A DNA stretch of 64,000 bases from Halomonas sp. 328 (GTDB lineage Bacteria > Pseudomonadota > Gammaproteobacteria > Pseudomonadales > Halomonadaceae): contig NZ_JADOTW010000005.1 of assembly GCF_015645095.1 (NCBI RefSeq), positions 62,001 to 126,000 of the forward strand, in the 5' to 3' direction. The notes beneath the pieces are model-generated. The model worked only from the letters and a program-made list of their open reading frames with translations. It was not told the origin of the DNA and made no database searches. The translations under genes and the position numbers were made by a program. Of the stretch, positions 46,767 through 55,323 are shown piece after piece. Every line of letters starts with the position of its first letter. Positions within the stretch are counted from its first letter, which is position 1.

Positions 46767-47528
46767 ATGCAGATGGACAAGGCGGTGATCGCCATTACCG
46801 GTGGGGCCCGCGGCCTGGGGCTGGCCATGGCGCGGCGGCTCGGGCAGCAGGGGGCCCGGTTGGCGTTGCTGGATCGCGAGGCCGAGGCCCTGGATGCCGC
46901 CGTGGGGACGCTGGCCGACGCCGGTGTCGAGGCCCAGGCCTTCGTCACCGATGTGGCCGACGAGGGCTCGGTGACCCTGGCCTTCGCCGATATCGCCGAG
47001 CGAATGGGCCCGGTGCAGGGGTTGGTCAACAATGCCGGCATTACCCGCGATGGCCTGCTGATCAAGGCCAGGGACGGGAAGGTCGAGAAGGGGCTGTCGC
47101 TGAGCCAATGGCAGCAGGTGATCGACGTCAACCTGACCGGGGTCTTCCTGTGCGGTCAGGCGGCGGCCCTGCAGATGGTCGAGGCCGGCCAGGGTGGGGT
47201 GATCGTCAATATTTCCAGCATTTCCCGGGCCGGGAACATGGGCCAGAGCAACTATGCCGCGGCCAAGGCAGCGGTGGCGGCGTTGACCGTGACCTGGGCC
47301 AAGGAGCTGGCCCGCCACGACGTGCGGGTGGGAGCCGTGGCCCCGGGCTTTATCGAGACCGATATGACCGCGGCGATTCGTCCCGAGATGCTGGAGAAGA
47401 TCGCCAAGGGGATCCCCCTGGGCAAGCTCGGTCAGCCGGAGGATATCGCCGAGAGCGTGGCGTTTATCTTCAACAATGCGTACTTCACTGGTCGCGTCAT
47501 CGAGTGCGATGGTGGCCTGAGGATCTGA
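46767..47528 (+). CDS. Short-chain dehydrogenase/reductase, FabG-like
   Basis: A 253-residue NAD(P)-dependent oxidoreductase. It has the Rossmann motif TGGARGLGLAMA (residues about 10-21), LVNNAGITRDGLL, and the catalytic Ser-Tyr-Lys in ISSISRAGNMGQSNYAAAK. The late PGFIETDMTA stretch resembles 3-oxoacyl-ACP reductases. It is not next to fatty-acid synthesis genes, so it may act on another substrate. GAGGAGA precedes the start. Confidence 0.85.
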   Translation: MQMDKAVIAITGGARGLGLAMARRLGQQGARLALLDREAEALDAAVGTLADAGVEAQAFVTDVADEGSVTLAFADIAERMGPVQGLVNNAGITRDGLLIKARDGKVEKGLSLSQWQQVIDVNLTGVFLCGQAAALQMVEAGQGGVIVNISSISRAGNMGQSNYAAAKAAVAALTVTWAKELARHDVRVGAVAPGFIETDMTAAIRPEMLEKIAKGIPLGKLGQPEDIAESVAFIFNNAYFTGRVIECDGGLRI

Positions 47529-47547
47529 GAAGGAAGGAAGAAGAAGC

Positions 47548-47569
47548 CCGGGGGCCTGTGCCCCCGGGA
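47548..47569. terminator. Hairpin between convergent SDR and comEA-like genes
   Basis: CCCGGGGGC-CTGT-GCCCCCGGG is a perfect 9-bp stem between the two facing stop codons. Without a T-run its strength is uncertain. Confidence 0.65.
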
Positions 47570-47574
47570 GCGGC

Positions 47575-47841
47575 TCAGAACTCCAGTTGATCGCGCATGG
47601 CTTCGACGGTAGCCGGGCCGATACCGCTGACCCGGGTCAGGTCGTCGGGGTCGCTGAAGGGGCCGTTGGCCTCCCGGTCCTCGATGATGGCCTGGGCCTT
47701 GGCGGCACCGATGCCGGGCAATTCGGCGAGCATCTCGGCGTCGGCCTGATTGACATTGATGGGGGCCATCTCCTGGGCCAGGGTCAGCGGGGCCAGGCCC
47801 AGTAGCAGGGCGAATACCAGCCCCTTGAGGGTTGCTTTCAT
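47575..47841 (-). CDS. Helix-hairpin-helix protein of the ComEA type
   Basis: An 88-residue secreted protein. The signal peptide ends near LTLAQ. The mature part is one helix-hairpin-helix pair: INVNQADAEMLAELPGIGAAKAQAII and DLTRVSGIGPATVEAMRD. It matches the DNA-binding part of ComEA without the N-terminal membrane domain, and resembles the small periplasmic YbaV/PilT-associated forms that help DNA uptake. It is a single gene with 160 bp of free upstream sequence. Confidence 0.88.
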   Translation of the reverse strand: MKATLKGLVFALLLGLAPLTLAQEMAPINVNQADAEMLAELPGIGAAKAQAIIEDREANGPFSDPDDLTRVSGIGPATVEAMRDQLEF

Positions 47842-47991
47842 TACCCATCCTCCCTAATGGTTTGAAGTTCTTGTGTAACCGGTGGGTTACAAATTAACCC
47901 TAGCCCCTGAGCTTCTCCGTGCTGTCAGCCTTTAGCGATCTTCTCCGTGGGCGATTGGCGGCGCGTGCAGGCCGACGCGCCCCGGCGCGAC

Positions 47992-48000
47992 TGGTATACT
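47992..48000 (+). promoter_or_regulatory. Extended -10 promoter of pyrF
   Basis: TGGTATACT fits the extended -10 form TGn-TATAAT, 40 bp before the pyrF start. The -35 region is poor, as is usual with an extended -10. Confidence 0.5.
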
Positions 48001-48039
48001 AAGGCGCCCTATCAACGCGCCGAGGAGATGCCAGCCCCC

Positions 48040-48741
48040 ATGTCCACCGACTCCCCCCTGATCATTGCCCTGGATTTCCCGTCCCTGGACGCGGCCCTGT
48101 GCCTGGCCGACCGGCTCGACCCGGCGCGTTGCCGGCTCAAGGTGGGCAAGGAGCTGTTTACCCGCAGCGGGCCCGATGTGCTGGAGGCCCTGCATGGGCG
48201 TGGTTTCGAGGTGTTCCTCGACCTCAAGTTCCACGATATTCCCAATACCGTGGCCGGCGCCGTCCAGGCGGCGGCGGAGCAGGGCGTCTGGATGGTCAAT
48301 GTGCATGCCGGAGGGGGGCGGCGGATGATGGAGGCGGCTCGGGAGCGGCTCGAGCGCCACGCTCTGTCGACCCAGCTGATCGCCGTCACCGTCTTGACCA
48401 GCATGGAGGCGGAGGATCTCGCCGAGGTGGGCGTGGCGGTCTCGCCGGCCCAGCAGGTGGAACGCCTGGCGCAGCTGGCCCAGGACAGCGGCATGCACGG
48501 GGTGGTCTGCTCGGCTCAGGAGTCGGCGCGGCTCCGCGAGCTATGCGGCGATGCCTTTCTCAAGGTGACGCCGGGGATTCGTCCCAGTTTCGCCGAAGCG
48601 GGGGATCAGCGGCGTATCCTCACGCCGGCCCAGGCCATGGCGGCGGGTAGCACCCACCTGGTGGTGGGGCGGCCGGTCACCCAGGCCGATGAGCCCATGG
48701 CGGCCCTGGCGGCCATCGAGGCCGAGCTGGCCGGGGCCTGA
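48040..48741 (+). CDS. pyrF: Orotidine-5'-phosphate decarboxylase
   Basis: Makes UMP from OMP, the last step of de novo pyrimidine synthesis. The 233-residue TIM barrel has the catalytic [11 protein letters not shown] (residues about 62-72), [15 protein letters not shown] and the phosphate-binding TPGIRP and VVGRPVT loops. ATG 48040 has GAGGAG 12 bases upstream; ATG 48028 is too close to that site. It faces lapB rather than following it as in E. coli. Confidence 0.95.
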   Translation: MSTDSPLIIALDFPSLDAALCLADRLDPARCRLKVGKELFTRSGPDVLEALHGRGFEVFLDLKFHDIPNTVAGAVQAAAEQGVWMVNVHAGGGRRMMEAARERLERHALSTQLIAVTVLTSMEAEDLAEVGVAVSPAQQVERLAQLAQDSGMHGVVCSAQESARLRELCGDAFLKVTPGIRPSFAEAGDQRRILTPAQAMAAGSTHLVVGRPVTQADEPMAALAAIEAELAGA

Positions 48742-48754
48742 GCCTTCTCTTTGG

Positions 48755-49936
48755 TCACTCCCCTTCGATGCCGGTGACCGGTTTGGTGGTGCCCCACTGA
48801 CGGCAACTGGGGCACTGCCAGTGCAGCTGTTCGCCGGCAAAGCCGCAACGACGGCAGCGAAAGCGGGGATGGCGGGCCAGCAGGGCCTCGGTGTGCTGCT
48901 TGAGCAGTTCGATGCGGCCTCGCTCTTCGGCATCGGCATTGCGCGCATAGAGATCCATCAGGTAGTCCAGGGCGCGCAGGCTGGGGGCACTCGCCAGTTG
49001 CTCGCGAATAAACGCCTCGGCGGCGGCATTGCCTTCCCGCTGTTGATGACTCTGCGCCAGGGCCAGCAGGGCGCTGGTGAAGGGGGCGCGCGCGATCAGT
49101 TCTTGCAGGTAGTGCTCGAAGCCCTGGGGGTCCTCCAGGCGGCGATACGCCTCTGCCAGGGGGTCGAGGATGATGGGGGCAAAATCGAGGTCCTGGTCGG
49201 GAATGCGCTTGAGTAGCTTCGCCTCGGCCTTATAGTGACCGGTGTCGTGCTCGAGGCGGGCCAGCAGCCAGGTGGCCCGAACGCACTGGGCGTCGATGCC
49301 GAGCGCCTGACGCAGGTGCTTGCGAGCCGGCCCGGGGCTGGCGCCCTGCAGCTCCTGCTCGGCCAGTTCACACAGCCAGTGACTGGCGGCTCGCCGCAGC
49401 CCCTCCTGGCGGCGTATCAGTTCGGGGACCGCCACCTCCACGGCCGCCTGCCACGCTTTCTCCCGCTCCAGCAGGTCCACCAGCAGGCGCTTGGCGGCCA
49501 GGCGCAACTCCTCGTCCTGGGCCTCGCGAATCAGTCCCTGGAGGAGGCGCTCGGCGCGGTCATGGAGGCCGAGCTTGAGGAAGTCGCGGGAGAGTTCCAG
49601 TTGCACGCGCTGCCCCTGGGCAGGGGTGAGGGCGGGGCGGGCCAGCAGGTTCTGGTGGATCTTCACCGAGCGATCGGCTTCACCCCGGGCACGGAACAGG
49701 CTGCCCAGGGCGATATGGGTCTCGATGGTATCGCTGTTGACCTCCAGGGCATTGACGAAGGTCTCGATGGCTCGGTCGGGCTCCTCGTTGAGCAGATAGT
49801 TGAGCCCCACGAAGTAGTCCCGGGACAGCCGCCCCTGGGAGGAGGCCTCGCCACGAACCGAGGCACTGCGTCGGCCCAGCCACCAGCCGATGGCCACCGC
49901 TGCCAACAACAGGGCCAGCAGCAGAAGATCCACCAT
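48755..49936 (-). CDS. lapB: Lipopolysaccharide assembly protein B
   Basis: The 393-residue LapB (YciM) presents LpxC to the FtsH protease and so controls lipid A output. One N-terminal membrane anchor (about residues 2-20) is followed by a long series of TPR helices and a C-terminal rubredoxin-like zinc domain with CRRCGF and CPSCRQWG. GRRSA after the anchor and the DYFVGLNYLLNEEPDRAIE start of the TPR region are typical. It starts immediately after the lapA stop codon. Confidence 0.94.
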   Translation of the reverse strand: MVDLLLLALLLAAVAIGWWLGRRSASVRGEASSQGRLSRDYFVGLNYLLNEEPDRAIETFVNALEVNSDTIETHIALGSLFRARGEADRSVKIHQNLLARPALTPAQGQRVQLELSRDFLKLGLHDRAERLLQGLIREAQDEELRLAAKRLLVDLLEREKAWQAAVEVAVPELIRRQEGLRRAASHWLCELAEQELQGASPGPARKHLRQALGIDAQCVRATWLLARLEHDTGHYKAEAKLLKRIPDQDLDFAPIILDPLAEAYRRLEDPQGFEHYLQELIARAPFTSALLALAQSHQQREGNAAAEAFIREQLASAPSLRALDYLMDLYARNADAEERGRIELLKQHTEALLARHPRFRCRRCGFAGEQLHWQCPSCRQWGTTKPVTGIEGE

Positions 49937-50242
49937 TCAGGGTAGTTCCTTGAGCTCCTGGACGCGCAGCCGATCCAGCTCCTTGCGCTGCTGCTGATTG
50001 TGCCGCTGAGCACGAGTCAGCAGGGTGCGCAGGCGCAGATAGACACCGGTCATGGCCAACATGCCGAGCAGTACGCCACACACCAGGGCGGCCAGCAGCC
50101 ACACCGAAAGGGAGGCTGGGGGGAGCTCGATCCAGATCAGGTTGAGGGGCAGGGCCTGTTGATTGTTGACGGCGAAGAGGATGCCGACCAATAGCACTGC
50201 CACCAGGATAATGGCCAAAATCACGCCTTTTAACCAACGCAT
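49937..50242 (-). CDS. lapA: Lipopolysaccharide assembly protein A
   Basis: A 101-residue inner-membrane protein (YciS). Two membrane helices span about residues 5-25 and 43-65, with the conserved FAVNNQQALPLNLIW loop between them and a basic helical tail. It works with LapB in LPS homeostasis. The gene lies 52 bp after ihfB on the same strand, and no terminator separates them. Confidence 0.92.
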   Translation of the reverse strand: MRWLKGVILAIILVAVLLVGILFAVNNQQALPLNLIWIELPPASLSVWLLAALVCGVLLGMLAMTGVYLRLRTLLTRAQRHNQQQRKELDRLRVQELKELP

Positions 50243-50294
50243 GGAGCTTCCTTCGAGTCGTGTCTGTCGTCATGGCGCAGGGCGCCCTTCGCCC

Positions 50295-50591
50295 TCAGTA
50301 CCCCAGGGCACGGCTGGCATTGACCTGCTCGCGCAGCTCCTTGCCGGGTTTGAAGTGTGGCACGAATTTGCCGTCCAGGGCGACCGGGTCGCCGGTCTTG
50401 GGGTTGCGGCCGACCCGGGGTTCCCGGTAGTGCAGCGAGAAGCTGCCGAAGCCGCGAATCTCGACACGGCCCCCGTCGGCCAGGGTGTTGGTGATGTCGT
50501 CGAGAATGATCCTGACGGCGGCCTCGACTTCCTTGATCGACAGCTCCGGCTGTCGCATGGCGATCTGCTCGATCAACTCGGACTTGGTCAT
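50295..50591 (-). CDS. ihfB: Integration host factor beta subunit
   Basis: The 98-residue beta subunit of the IHF DNA-bending dimer. It opens [11 protein letters not shown] and has the DNA-binding arm stretch [10 protein letters not shown] with the intercalating Pro, and [16 protein letters not shown] precedes ATG 50591. In E. coli ihfB follows rpsA. Here 190 bp of promoter sequence and the divergent sdhE gene lie upstream instead. Confidence 0.96.
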   Translation of the reverse strand: MTKSELIEQIAMRQPELSIKEVEAAVRIILDDITNTLADGGRVEIRGFGSFSLHYREPRVGRNPKTGDPVALDGKFVPHFKPGKELREQVNASRALGY

Positions 50592-50640
50592 CGGCGTTTC
50601 TCCAAGGGCAATGCCGTGTCTGCGGCTCTTGTTTGTTCTC

Positions 50641-50669
50641 AGCATACTGCGCAAATCTTGATAAAACAA
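50641..50669 (-). promoter_or_regulatory. Promoter of ihfB-lapAB
   Basis: On the minus strand TTGTTT (50669-50664) and TATGCT (50646-50641) are spaced by 17 bases, about 50 bp before ihfB. Confidence 0.6.
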
Positions 50670-50740
50670 CGAACTACAACACGACCCTCGAAAAGGGGCT
50701 GGTCAGGGGCGAGGTTTGGGCTCGCGGCCGCCGCCTCGGT

Positions 50741-50746
50741 TATAAT
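50741..50746 (+). promoter_or_regulatory. -10 element of the sdhE promoter
   Basis: A perfect TATAAT 37 bp before the sdhE start codon. The -35 region is GC-rich and unclear. Confidence 0.5.
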
Positions 50747-50782
50747 GCGGGAACATTCCCAAGACTTGTCCGAGGTTCTCCC

Positions 50783-51076
50783 TTGAGCGAAGCGACCCCC
50801 CTAGAAGATGTCGAACGCAAGCGGCTCTACTGGCACTCCCGGCGTGGCATGTGGGAGCTGGATCTGCTGTTGGTGCCTTTCCTCGAGCAGCGCTATGGCG
50901 AGCTCGATGGCGATGATCGTGCCGCCTACCGGGCCCTGCTGGAAGAGGAGGATCAGGACCTGTTCGTCTGGCTGATGCGTCGCGAGCCTCCGGAGGCCCC
51001 GGCGCTGCGGCGCATCGTTGGCTTGATCATCGAGCATGCCGAACACGGCGATCGCGATCAGTTTCGCGCCCTCTAG
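50783..51076 (+). CDS. sdhE: FAD assembly factor SdhE
   Basis: Promotes covalent attachment of FAD to succinate dehydrogenase. The 97-residue protein has the diagnostic RRGMWELDLLLVPFLE (the RGxxE motif, residues about 19-34) and EDQDLFVWLM. The TTG start at 50783 is used because the SdhE reading starts SEATPLEDVERKRL with GAGG seven bases upstream, and the next in-frame ATG would cut into the motif. ygfX overlaps its 3' end by 41 bases. Confidence 0.92.
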   Translation: MSEATPLEDVERKRLYWHSRRGMWELDLLLVPFLEQRYGELDGDDRAAYRALLEEEDQDLFVWLMRREPPEAPALRRIVGLIIEHAEHGDRDQFRAL

Positions 51077-51437
51077 GTGGGCGCTGCTGCCGCCGCTGCT
51101 CAGCGGTGGCGGCACTCTCGTGCTGTTGGCCTTGCATGCGCCGCCGGGGATGACCGCCCTGGCGGCGCTGTCGTTGGGGGCAGGGCTGTATTGGCAGGCC
51201 CGGCGCCGCCCTGGCGGGCGGCTACGTTTCGTGCCCATCGGCGAGGGCGGCGAATGGGAGTGGGCCGAGTCCCAGGGCGACTGGCGGCGAATCGAGCTGA
51301 GCTGTGATTACCTGGGGCCCTGGCTGATTGGCCTGCGCTTGGGTCGTCGACGGTTCTGGGTATGGCCGGATAGCGCCGGAAGCGATGCCCGTCGCCGCTT
51401 GCGGCGACACCTGGTCGCCCGGCGCGCCGTCCCCTGA
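51036..51437 (+). CDS. ygfX: YgfX-family membrane protein
   Basis: A 133-residue protein with two hydrophobic helices near residues 17-50 and a hydrophilic C-terminal half rich in Trp and Arg. The ISFAPSRWALL start is typical of YgfX, which pairs with SdhE/YgfY in nearly all gammaproteobacteria. In E. coli it has been described as a toxin acting on cytoskeletal proteins (CptA), an assignment still debated. It overlaps sdhE and ends two bases before the facing nadB stop. Confidence 0.85.
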   Translation: MPNTAIAISFAPSRWALLPPLLSGGGTLVLLALHAPPGMTALAALSLGAGLYWQARRRPGGRLRFVPIGEGGEWEWAESQGDWRRIELSCDYLGPWLIGLRLGRRRFWVWPDSAGSDARRRLRRHLVARRAVP

Positions 51438-51439
51438 GG

Positions 51440-53023
51440 TCAGGTGTGCGGCGCGGCGAGCTCGCCAAGGCGAATCATCGAGGGCCTGGCCTCGGCGGCA
51501 GTGTCCGGGCAGTCCCGGTTGAAGTGCAGTCCCCGGGACTCCCGGCGTGCCTGGGCCAGGCGCACGGTAAGGCGGGCCAGGCGCAGCGAGTGCCACAGGC
51601 TGGCCAGGGCCGGAGTGGGGCGATGCTGGCGCCAGAGGGGCGCTACCTGTGCATGGAGGTCGCCGAGGCGCGCCTCGGCCTCGGCCAGGCCGTTGTCGTC
51701 ACGAACGATGGCGACGCGGCGGCTCATCACGTCTCCCAGCGCCGCTTGCAGCGACTCGAGCCGGGCCGCCTCTGCCGCCGGCCCGGTGGCGATGGCGGGT
51801 GGCTGGGGCGGTCGCCAGTCCGTGGCAGCCTGGCGCAGGGTTCGGGCCGCGGCCCGGGCGAACACCAGGCACTCCAGCAGGGAGTTGCTGGCCATGCGGT
51901 TGGCGCCATGCAGGCCGGTGGCCGCTACCTCGCCGATGGCATGCAGGTGCGCCACCTCGGTCGCCCCCTCGAGATCGGTGGCCACGCCCCCACAGCTGTA
52001 GTGGGCGGCGGGTACCACCGGGATCGGTGACCGGGTGATATCGAGGCCACGGCCCAGGCAGTGGGCCTGGATGGTGGGGAAGAGGCGGCGGATCGTCGGG
52101 GCCGGGAGGTGGCTGATGTCCAGCCACACATGCTCGCCGCCCTCGCGCTGAATCTGGGCATCGATGGCCCGAGCGACGATATCCCGGGGGGCCAGTTCGG
52201 CCCGCGGGTCGAGGGCCGGCATAAAGCGTTCGCCGGCGAGGTTGCGCAGGATGCCGCCTTCGCCACGTACCGCCTCGCTGATCAGGAAGGGCGCGCCCTG
52301 GGGATCATAGAGACAGGTGGGGTGAAACTGCTGGAATTCCAGGTTCATCAGTCGGGCGCCCAGCTCGGCGGCCATCAGCATGCCCTCGCCACGCGTGGGG
52401 TGAGGGCTGGTGGTGTGGCGATAGAGGCCGCTGGCGCCACCACTGGCGAGTACGGTGTCACCGGCCAGCAGCATGACGTCGCCACCCTGGGCATCCAGGC
52501 AGTGGGCACCGCGACAGGCGCCACTCGCGTCGGCGAGCAGGCCGATGGCGGTCAGTGCCCGGTGCCGGGTGATGTTGGGGTGGGCCTCTACCCGGGCGAC
52601 CAGGGTGTCGATCACCGCTCGCCCGGTAGCATCCTCGGCGTGGATGATGCGTCGTGCGCCGTGACCACCCTCGCGGGTCAAGTGGTAGGGGTAGGGGGCC
52701 TCGGGGCGAGGGTCCGGCGTAAAAGGCACGCCGAGCTCGAGCAGCCAGGCGATGGCCGCCGGCCCCTGTTCCACGGTAAAGCGCACCGCCGACGCATCGC
52801 ACAGCCCGGCGCCAGCCGTCAGGGTATCCGCCACATGGGATTCGATATCGTCGGTGGGGTCCAGCACGGCAGCGATGCCGCCCTGGGCCCAGCGGCTGGC
52901 CCCGGCATCGTCGCTGGCCGGGCGCAGCAGGGTGACCGGGCGGTGATCGGCGAGATCCAGCGCCAGGGCGAGGCCGGCGACGCCGCCGCCGATGACCAGG
53001 ACGCGTTCGGCGGGGGAGCTCAT
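51440..53023 (-). CDS. nadB: L-aspartate oxidase
   Basis: An FAD enzyme that oxidises aspartate to iminoaspartate, the first step of de novo NAD synthesis. The 527-residue protein has the FAD-binding VIGGGVAGLALALDLA (residues about 10-25), RWAQGGIAAV, the catalytic-region HPTCLY and ISEAVRGEGG, and AAHYSCGGV. AAGGAG precedes ATG 53023. Its start overlaps the stop of the FUSC-family gene upstream by four bases. nadA and nadC are not here. Confidence 0.95.
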   Translation of the reverse strand: MSSPAERVLVIGGGVAGLALALDLADHRPVTLLRPASDDAGASRWAQGGIAAVLDPTDDIESHVADTLTAGAGLCDASAVRFTVEQGPAAIAWLLELGVPFTPDPRPEAPYPYHLTREGGHGARRIIHAEDATGRAVIDTLVARVEAHPNITRHRALTAIGLLADASGACRGAHCLDAQGGDVMLLAGDTVLASGGASGLYRHTTSPHPTRGEGMLMAAELGARLMNLEFQQFHPTCLYDPQGAPFLISEAVRGEGGILRNLAGERFMPALDPRAELAPRDIVARAIDAQIQREGGEHVWLDISHLPAPTIRRLFPTIQAHCLGRGLDITRSPIPVVPAAHYSCGGVATDLEGATEVAHLHAIGEVAATGLHGANRMASNSLLECLVFARAAARTLRQAATDWRPPQPPAIATGPAAEAARLESLQAALGDVMSRRVAIVRDDNGLAEAEARLGDLHAQVAPLWRQHRPTPALASLWHSLRLARLTVRLAQARRESRGLHFNRDCPDTAAEARPSMIRLGELAAPHT

Positions 53024-54141
53024 GGGCGGCGCTTCTCCTTGGCGGGGGTGATCAGGGTATGACGCCCGGCGCGGCGTCTCAGGCGCCGGCTGGGCAAGCG
53101 GCGCAGTCGGCCGAGATCCTCGGCCAAGGCCTGGGTCAGGCGCGCCAATTCGCGATTCAACCATAGATAGCCGCTGGGACTGAAGAGCAACCGCCCGTCC
53201 TCGGTGCGGCCGCCCTGGGCCTGATCGGCGTAGCGCTGGAGATCGAAGGTGACAGTATCCACCTGGATGGGGTGGCCGGTGCGGACCTGGTAGGCCAGGC
53301 TGCCCAGGACTCGGGCCAGGGTGTGCTGGGTCTCCCTGAGTCCGCTCATGGCGTCGATGCGCTCATGGCCGGAGCGGGTATTCCAGTGGCTCTCCAGCAG
53401 TAGCTCGATGGTGGAGAGCATGCGTCGCTGCAGGGAGATCAGGCCATCCAGCTCGCGGCGCTTGAGGCGGCGTTCGCTGTGGATGGCGTCCACCAGGCCA
53501 CGCTGCTTGATCAGCAGGGCGCTGGTGGCCTTGAGCAGCTCGCGGGTATCCGGGCCGGAGGCCGAGGTGGCGCTGGTATGGGCATGGTAGAGCCGGGCCA
53601 TGGTGTCCAGGTTCTCGGCGAGCAGGAAGCGCAGCACATCGGTGGCCTTCTGGGGCAGCAGGAGCAGGGTCACCGCCAGGCCCACGCAGGAACCCAGCAG
53701 CACATCGAAGCCCCGCCACAGGGCGAGGTGCAGGTCCTGGTGACCGTCGCCGGCCACCAGCAGCAGGCTGATGGAGAACATCAGGCCGCCATAGGCGTGG
53801 CGCTTGCCGAAGGTGGCGTAGGTGGCCAGGGCGATGCCCAGCAGCAACCAGGCGGGCAGCAGGCCGGGGGGCGGGTCGGGCACCAGGGTCGCCAGGACGC
53901 CCCAGCCGACGCCGGTGACGGTGCCCAGCAGGCGTTGCTTGGCCTTGTCCAGGACGCCGCCGATATGCGGCAGGTTGCCCATCACCATGACGGTGCTGAC
54001 CAGGGCCCAGCTGCCATGCGGAATCGGCAAGAGGGTGATGATCAGGTAGGTGATGGCCACCGCGGCACAGATGCGCAGGGCATGGATCGGGCGCCGATGG
54101 CGGTAGGTGAAGTAGGGGTCGCGCAGGCGAAACGATGTCAT
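53020..54141 (-). CDS. FUSC-family membrane protein (YccS/aromatic-acid exporter type)
   Basis: A 373-residue protein. Five to six membrane helices occupy residues about 20-170, with HALRICAAVAITYLI and the G-rich TVTGVGWGVLATL segments typical of FUSC permeases. A long helical cytoplasmic region follows to the C-terminus, ending in a very basic tail. FUSC proteins export aromatic carboxylates or similar acids; the substrate is unknown. The ATG at 54141 lacks a good ribosome site. The gene is translationally linked to nadB, though no shared function is evident. Confidence 0.78.
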   Translation of the reverse strand: MTSFRLRDPYFTYRHRRPIHALRICAAVAITYLIITLLPIPHGSWALVSTVMVMGNLPHIGGVLDKAKQRLLGTVTGVGWGVLATLVPDPPPGLLPAWLLLGIALATYATFGKRHAYGGLMFSISLLLVAGDGHQDLHLALWRGFDVLLGSCVGLAVTLLLLPQKATDVLRFLLAENLDTMARLYHAHTSATSASGPDTRELLKATSALLIKQRGLVDAIHSERRLKRRELDGLISLQRRMLSTIELLLESHWNTRSGHERIDAMSGLRETQHTLARVLGSLAYQVRTGHPIQVDTVTFDLQRYADQAQGGRTEDGRLLFSPSGYLWLNRELARLTQALAEDLGRLRRLPSRRLRRRAGRHTLITPAKEKRRP

Positions 54142-54181
54142 CGAGGAGTGCCCCGGAGCGAGTGGCTCATCGAATCGATGA

Positions 54182-54268
54182 TGGTGCCCGGAGCCGGGCT
54201 CGAACCGGCACGGTGTTGCCACCGAGAGATTTTAAGTCTCTTGCGTCTACCAATTTCGCCATCCGGGC
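54182..54268 (-). tRNA. tRNA-Leu (anticodon UAA)
   Basis: An 87-nt class II tRNA with encoded CCA. Acceptor GCCCGGA / TCCGGGC, anticodon arm AGAGA-CTTAAAA-TCTCT with TAA, long variable arm, T-arm GTTCGAGCC. Third in the pgsA-Gly-Cys-Leu order seen in E. coli (glyW-cysT-leuZ). Confidence 0.97.
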
Positions 54269-54297
54269 GGGAGGTTCGAGCAGGGGAAATCAAGAAA

Positions 54298-54371
54298 TGG
54301 AGGCTGGAGTCGGAATCGAACCGGCGTACACGGAGTTGCAGTCCGCTGCATGACCACTCTGCCATCCAGCC
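54298..54371 (-). tRNA. tRNA-Cys (anticodon GCA)
   Basis: A 74-nt gene. Acceptor GGCTGGA / TCCAGCC, discriminator T, encoded CCA. Anticodon arm GCGGA-CTGCAAC-TCCGT contains GCA. T-arm GTTCGATTC. Confidence 0.97.
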
Positions 54372-54420
54372 TCACTGAGTCGGGCCCATTTCAGAAAGTC
54401 TTGCCTTGGCAAGTCTGAAT

Positions 54421-54443
54421 CTGGAGCGGGAAACGAGATTCGA
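54421..54443 (-). pseudogene. Fragment of tRNA-Gly (3' end only)
   Basis: These 23 bases are identical to 54521-54543, which is the last 22 nt of tRNA-Gly including CCA plus one base of the 3' flank. A further CTCGCGACC match follows after an 18-bp intrusion that contains the palindrome CCGGC-GT-GCCGG. The anticodon and 5' half are missing. It is most likely a decayed second tRNA-Gly or a scar at the tRNA 3' end. Confidence 0.75.
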
Positions 54444-54521
54444 TCGGACCGGCGTGCCGGCTCGCGACCTTCTCGAGTCCGCCTCTCCTTGCGTCGTTGA
54501 TGCCTGACGCCAAGAGAGTCC

Positions 54522-54596
54522 TGGAGCGGGAAACGAGATTCGAACTCGCGACCCTCGCCTTGGCAAGGCGATGCTCTACCACTGAGCTATTCCCGC
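54522..54596 (-). tRNA. tRNA-Gly (anticodon GCC)
   Basis: A 75-nt gene. Acceptor GCGGGAA / TTCCCGC, discriminator T and encoded CCA. The anticodon loop TTGCCAA holds GCC, and the T-arm is GTTCGAATC. First of the Gly-Cys-Leu tRNA group downstream of pgsA. A second, partial copy of its 3' end lies 100 bp downstream. Confidence 0.97.
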
Positions 54597-54658
54597 CTGA
54601 CTCGAGAGCGAATTATACGGATAACTCCGTGACTGTCAAACGTTTATTGCGACTTCCC

Positions 54659-55207
54659 TTACATCGAACGGCGCAGATGCGGCCAGGCGGCGCTCAGGTA
54701 CTGGGCCATGGACCAGAGGGTCAGGGCGGCGGCGGCATAGAGGGTCGCCACCCCCACTTGGGCCACCGGGGCGCCGGGGACGAAACCCAGCAGCAGCAAC
54801 AGGGCGACCATCTGCAGGGTGGTCTTGACCTTGCCGATCCAGGAGACCGCGACCAGGCCGCGCTTGCCCATTTCGGCCATCCACTCGCGCAACGCCGAGA
54901 TGACGATCTCGCGGCCGATGATCACCAGGGCCGGCAGGGTCAGCCAGAGGCTCTCGTAGCGTTCGATCAGCAGGGCCAGGGCCACCGCCACCATCAGCTT
55001 GTCGGCCACCGGGTCGAGGAAGGCGCCGAAAGGCGTGGCCTGATCCCAGCGTCGGGCCAGGTAGCCGTCCAGCCAGTCGGTAATGGCGGCCAGGGCAAAG
55101 AGCGCCGCCGCCAGGGGCAGGCTCCAGCCATAGGGCAGGTAGAAAATGACCACGAGCAGGGGGATAAACGCGATGCGGGCCAGGGTGAGGAGGTTGGGGA
55201 TATTCAT
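54659..55207 (-). CDS. pgsA: CDP-diacylglycerol--glycerol-3-phosphate 3-phosphatidyltransferase
   Basis: Makes phosphatidylglycerol phosphate, the committed step to phosphatidylglycerol. The 182-residue membrane enzyme opens [12 protein letters not shown] and has the CDP-alcohol motif D-G-x2-A-R-x8-G-x3-D-x3-D in [28 protein letters not shown] (here cited as [10 protein letters not shown] and [10 protein letters not shown]). Several hydrophobic helices follow. The order uvrY-uvrC-pgsA-tRNA matches E. coli. Confidence 0.95.
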   Translation of the reverse strand: MNIPNLLTLARIAFIPLLVVIFYLPYGWSLPLAAALFALAAITDWLDGYLARRWDQATPFGAFLDPVADKLMVAVALALLIERYESLWLTLPALVIIGREIVISALREWMAEMGKRGLVAVSWIGKVKTTLQMVALLLLLGFVPGAPVAQVGVATLYAAAALTLWSMAQYLSAAWPHLRRSM

Positions 55208-55323
55208 CGTCGAGTCGCGTGTCCTTGCCTGAGGAGTCGAAAGGGCCATTCTACCCGCGGGCGGAGGGATCATCCATGCGGCCGTGGCGTTGATAGGTGC
55301 GATGGGGGTCGGGCCGCCGGGGT

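Noticed and set aside
51036..51437. sdhE-ygfX as a new toxin-antitoxin system
   Set aside because: The pair is a conserved housekeeping arrangement. SdhE works in FAD attachment, and the toxin claim for YgfX is debated.
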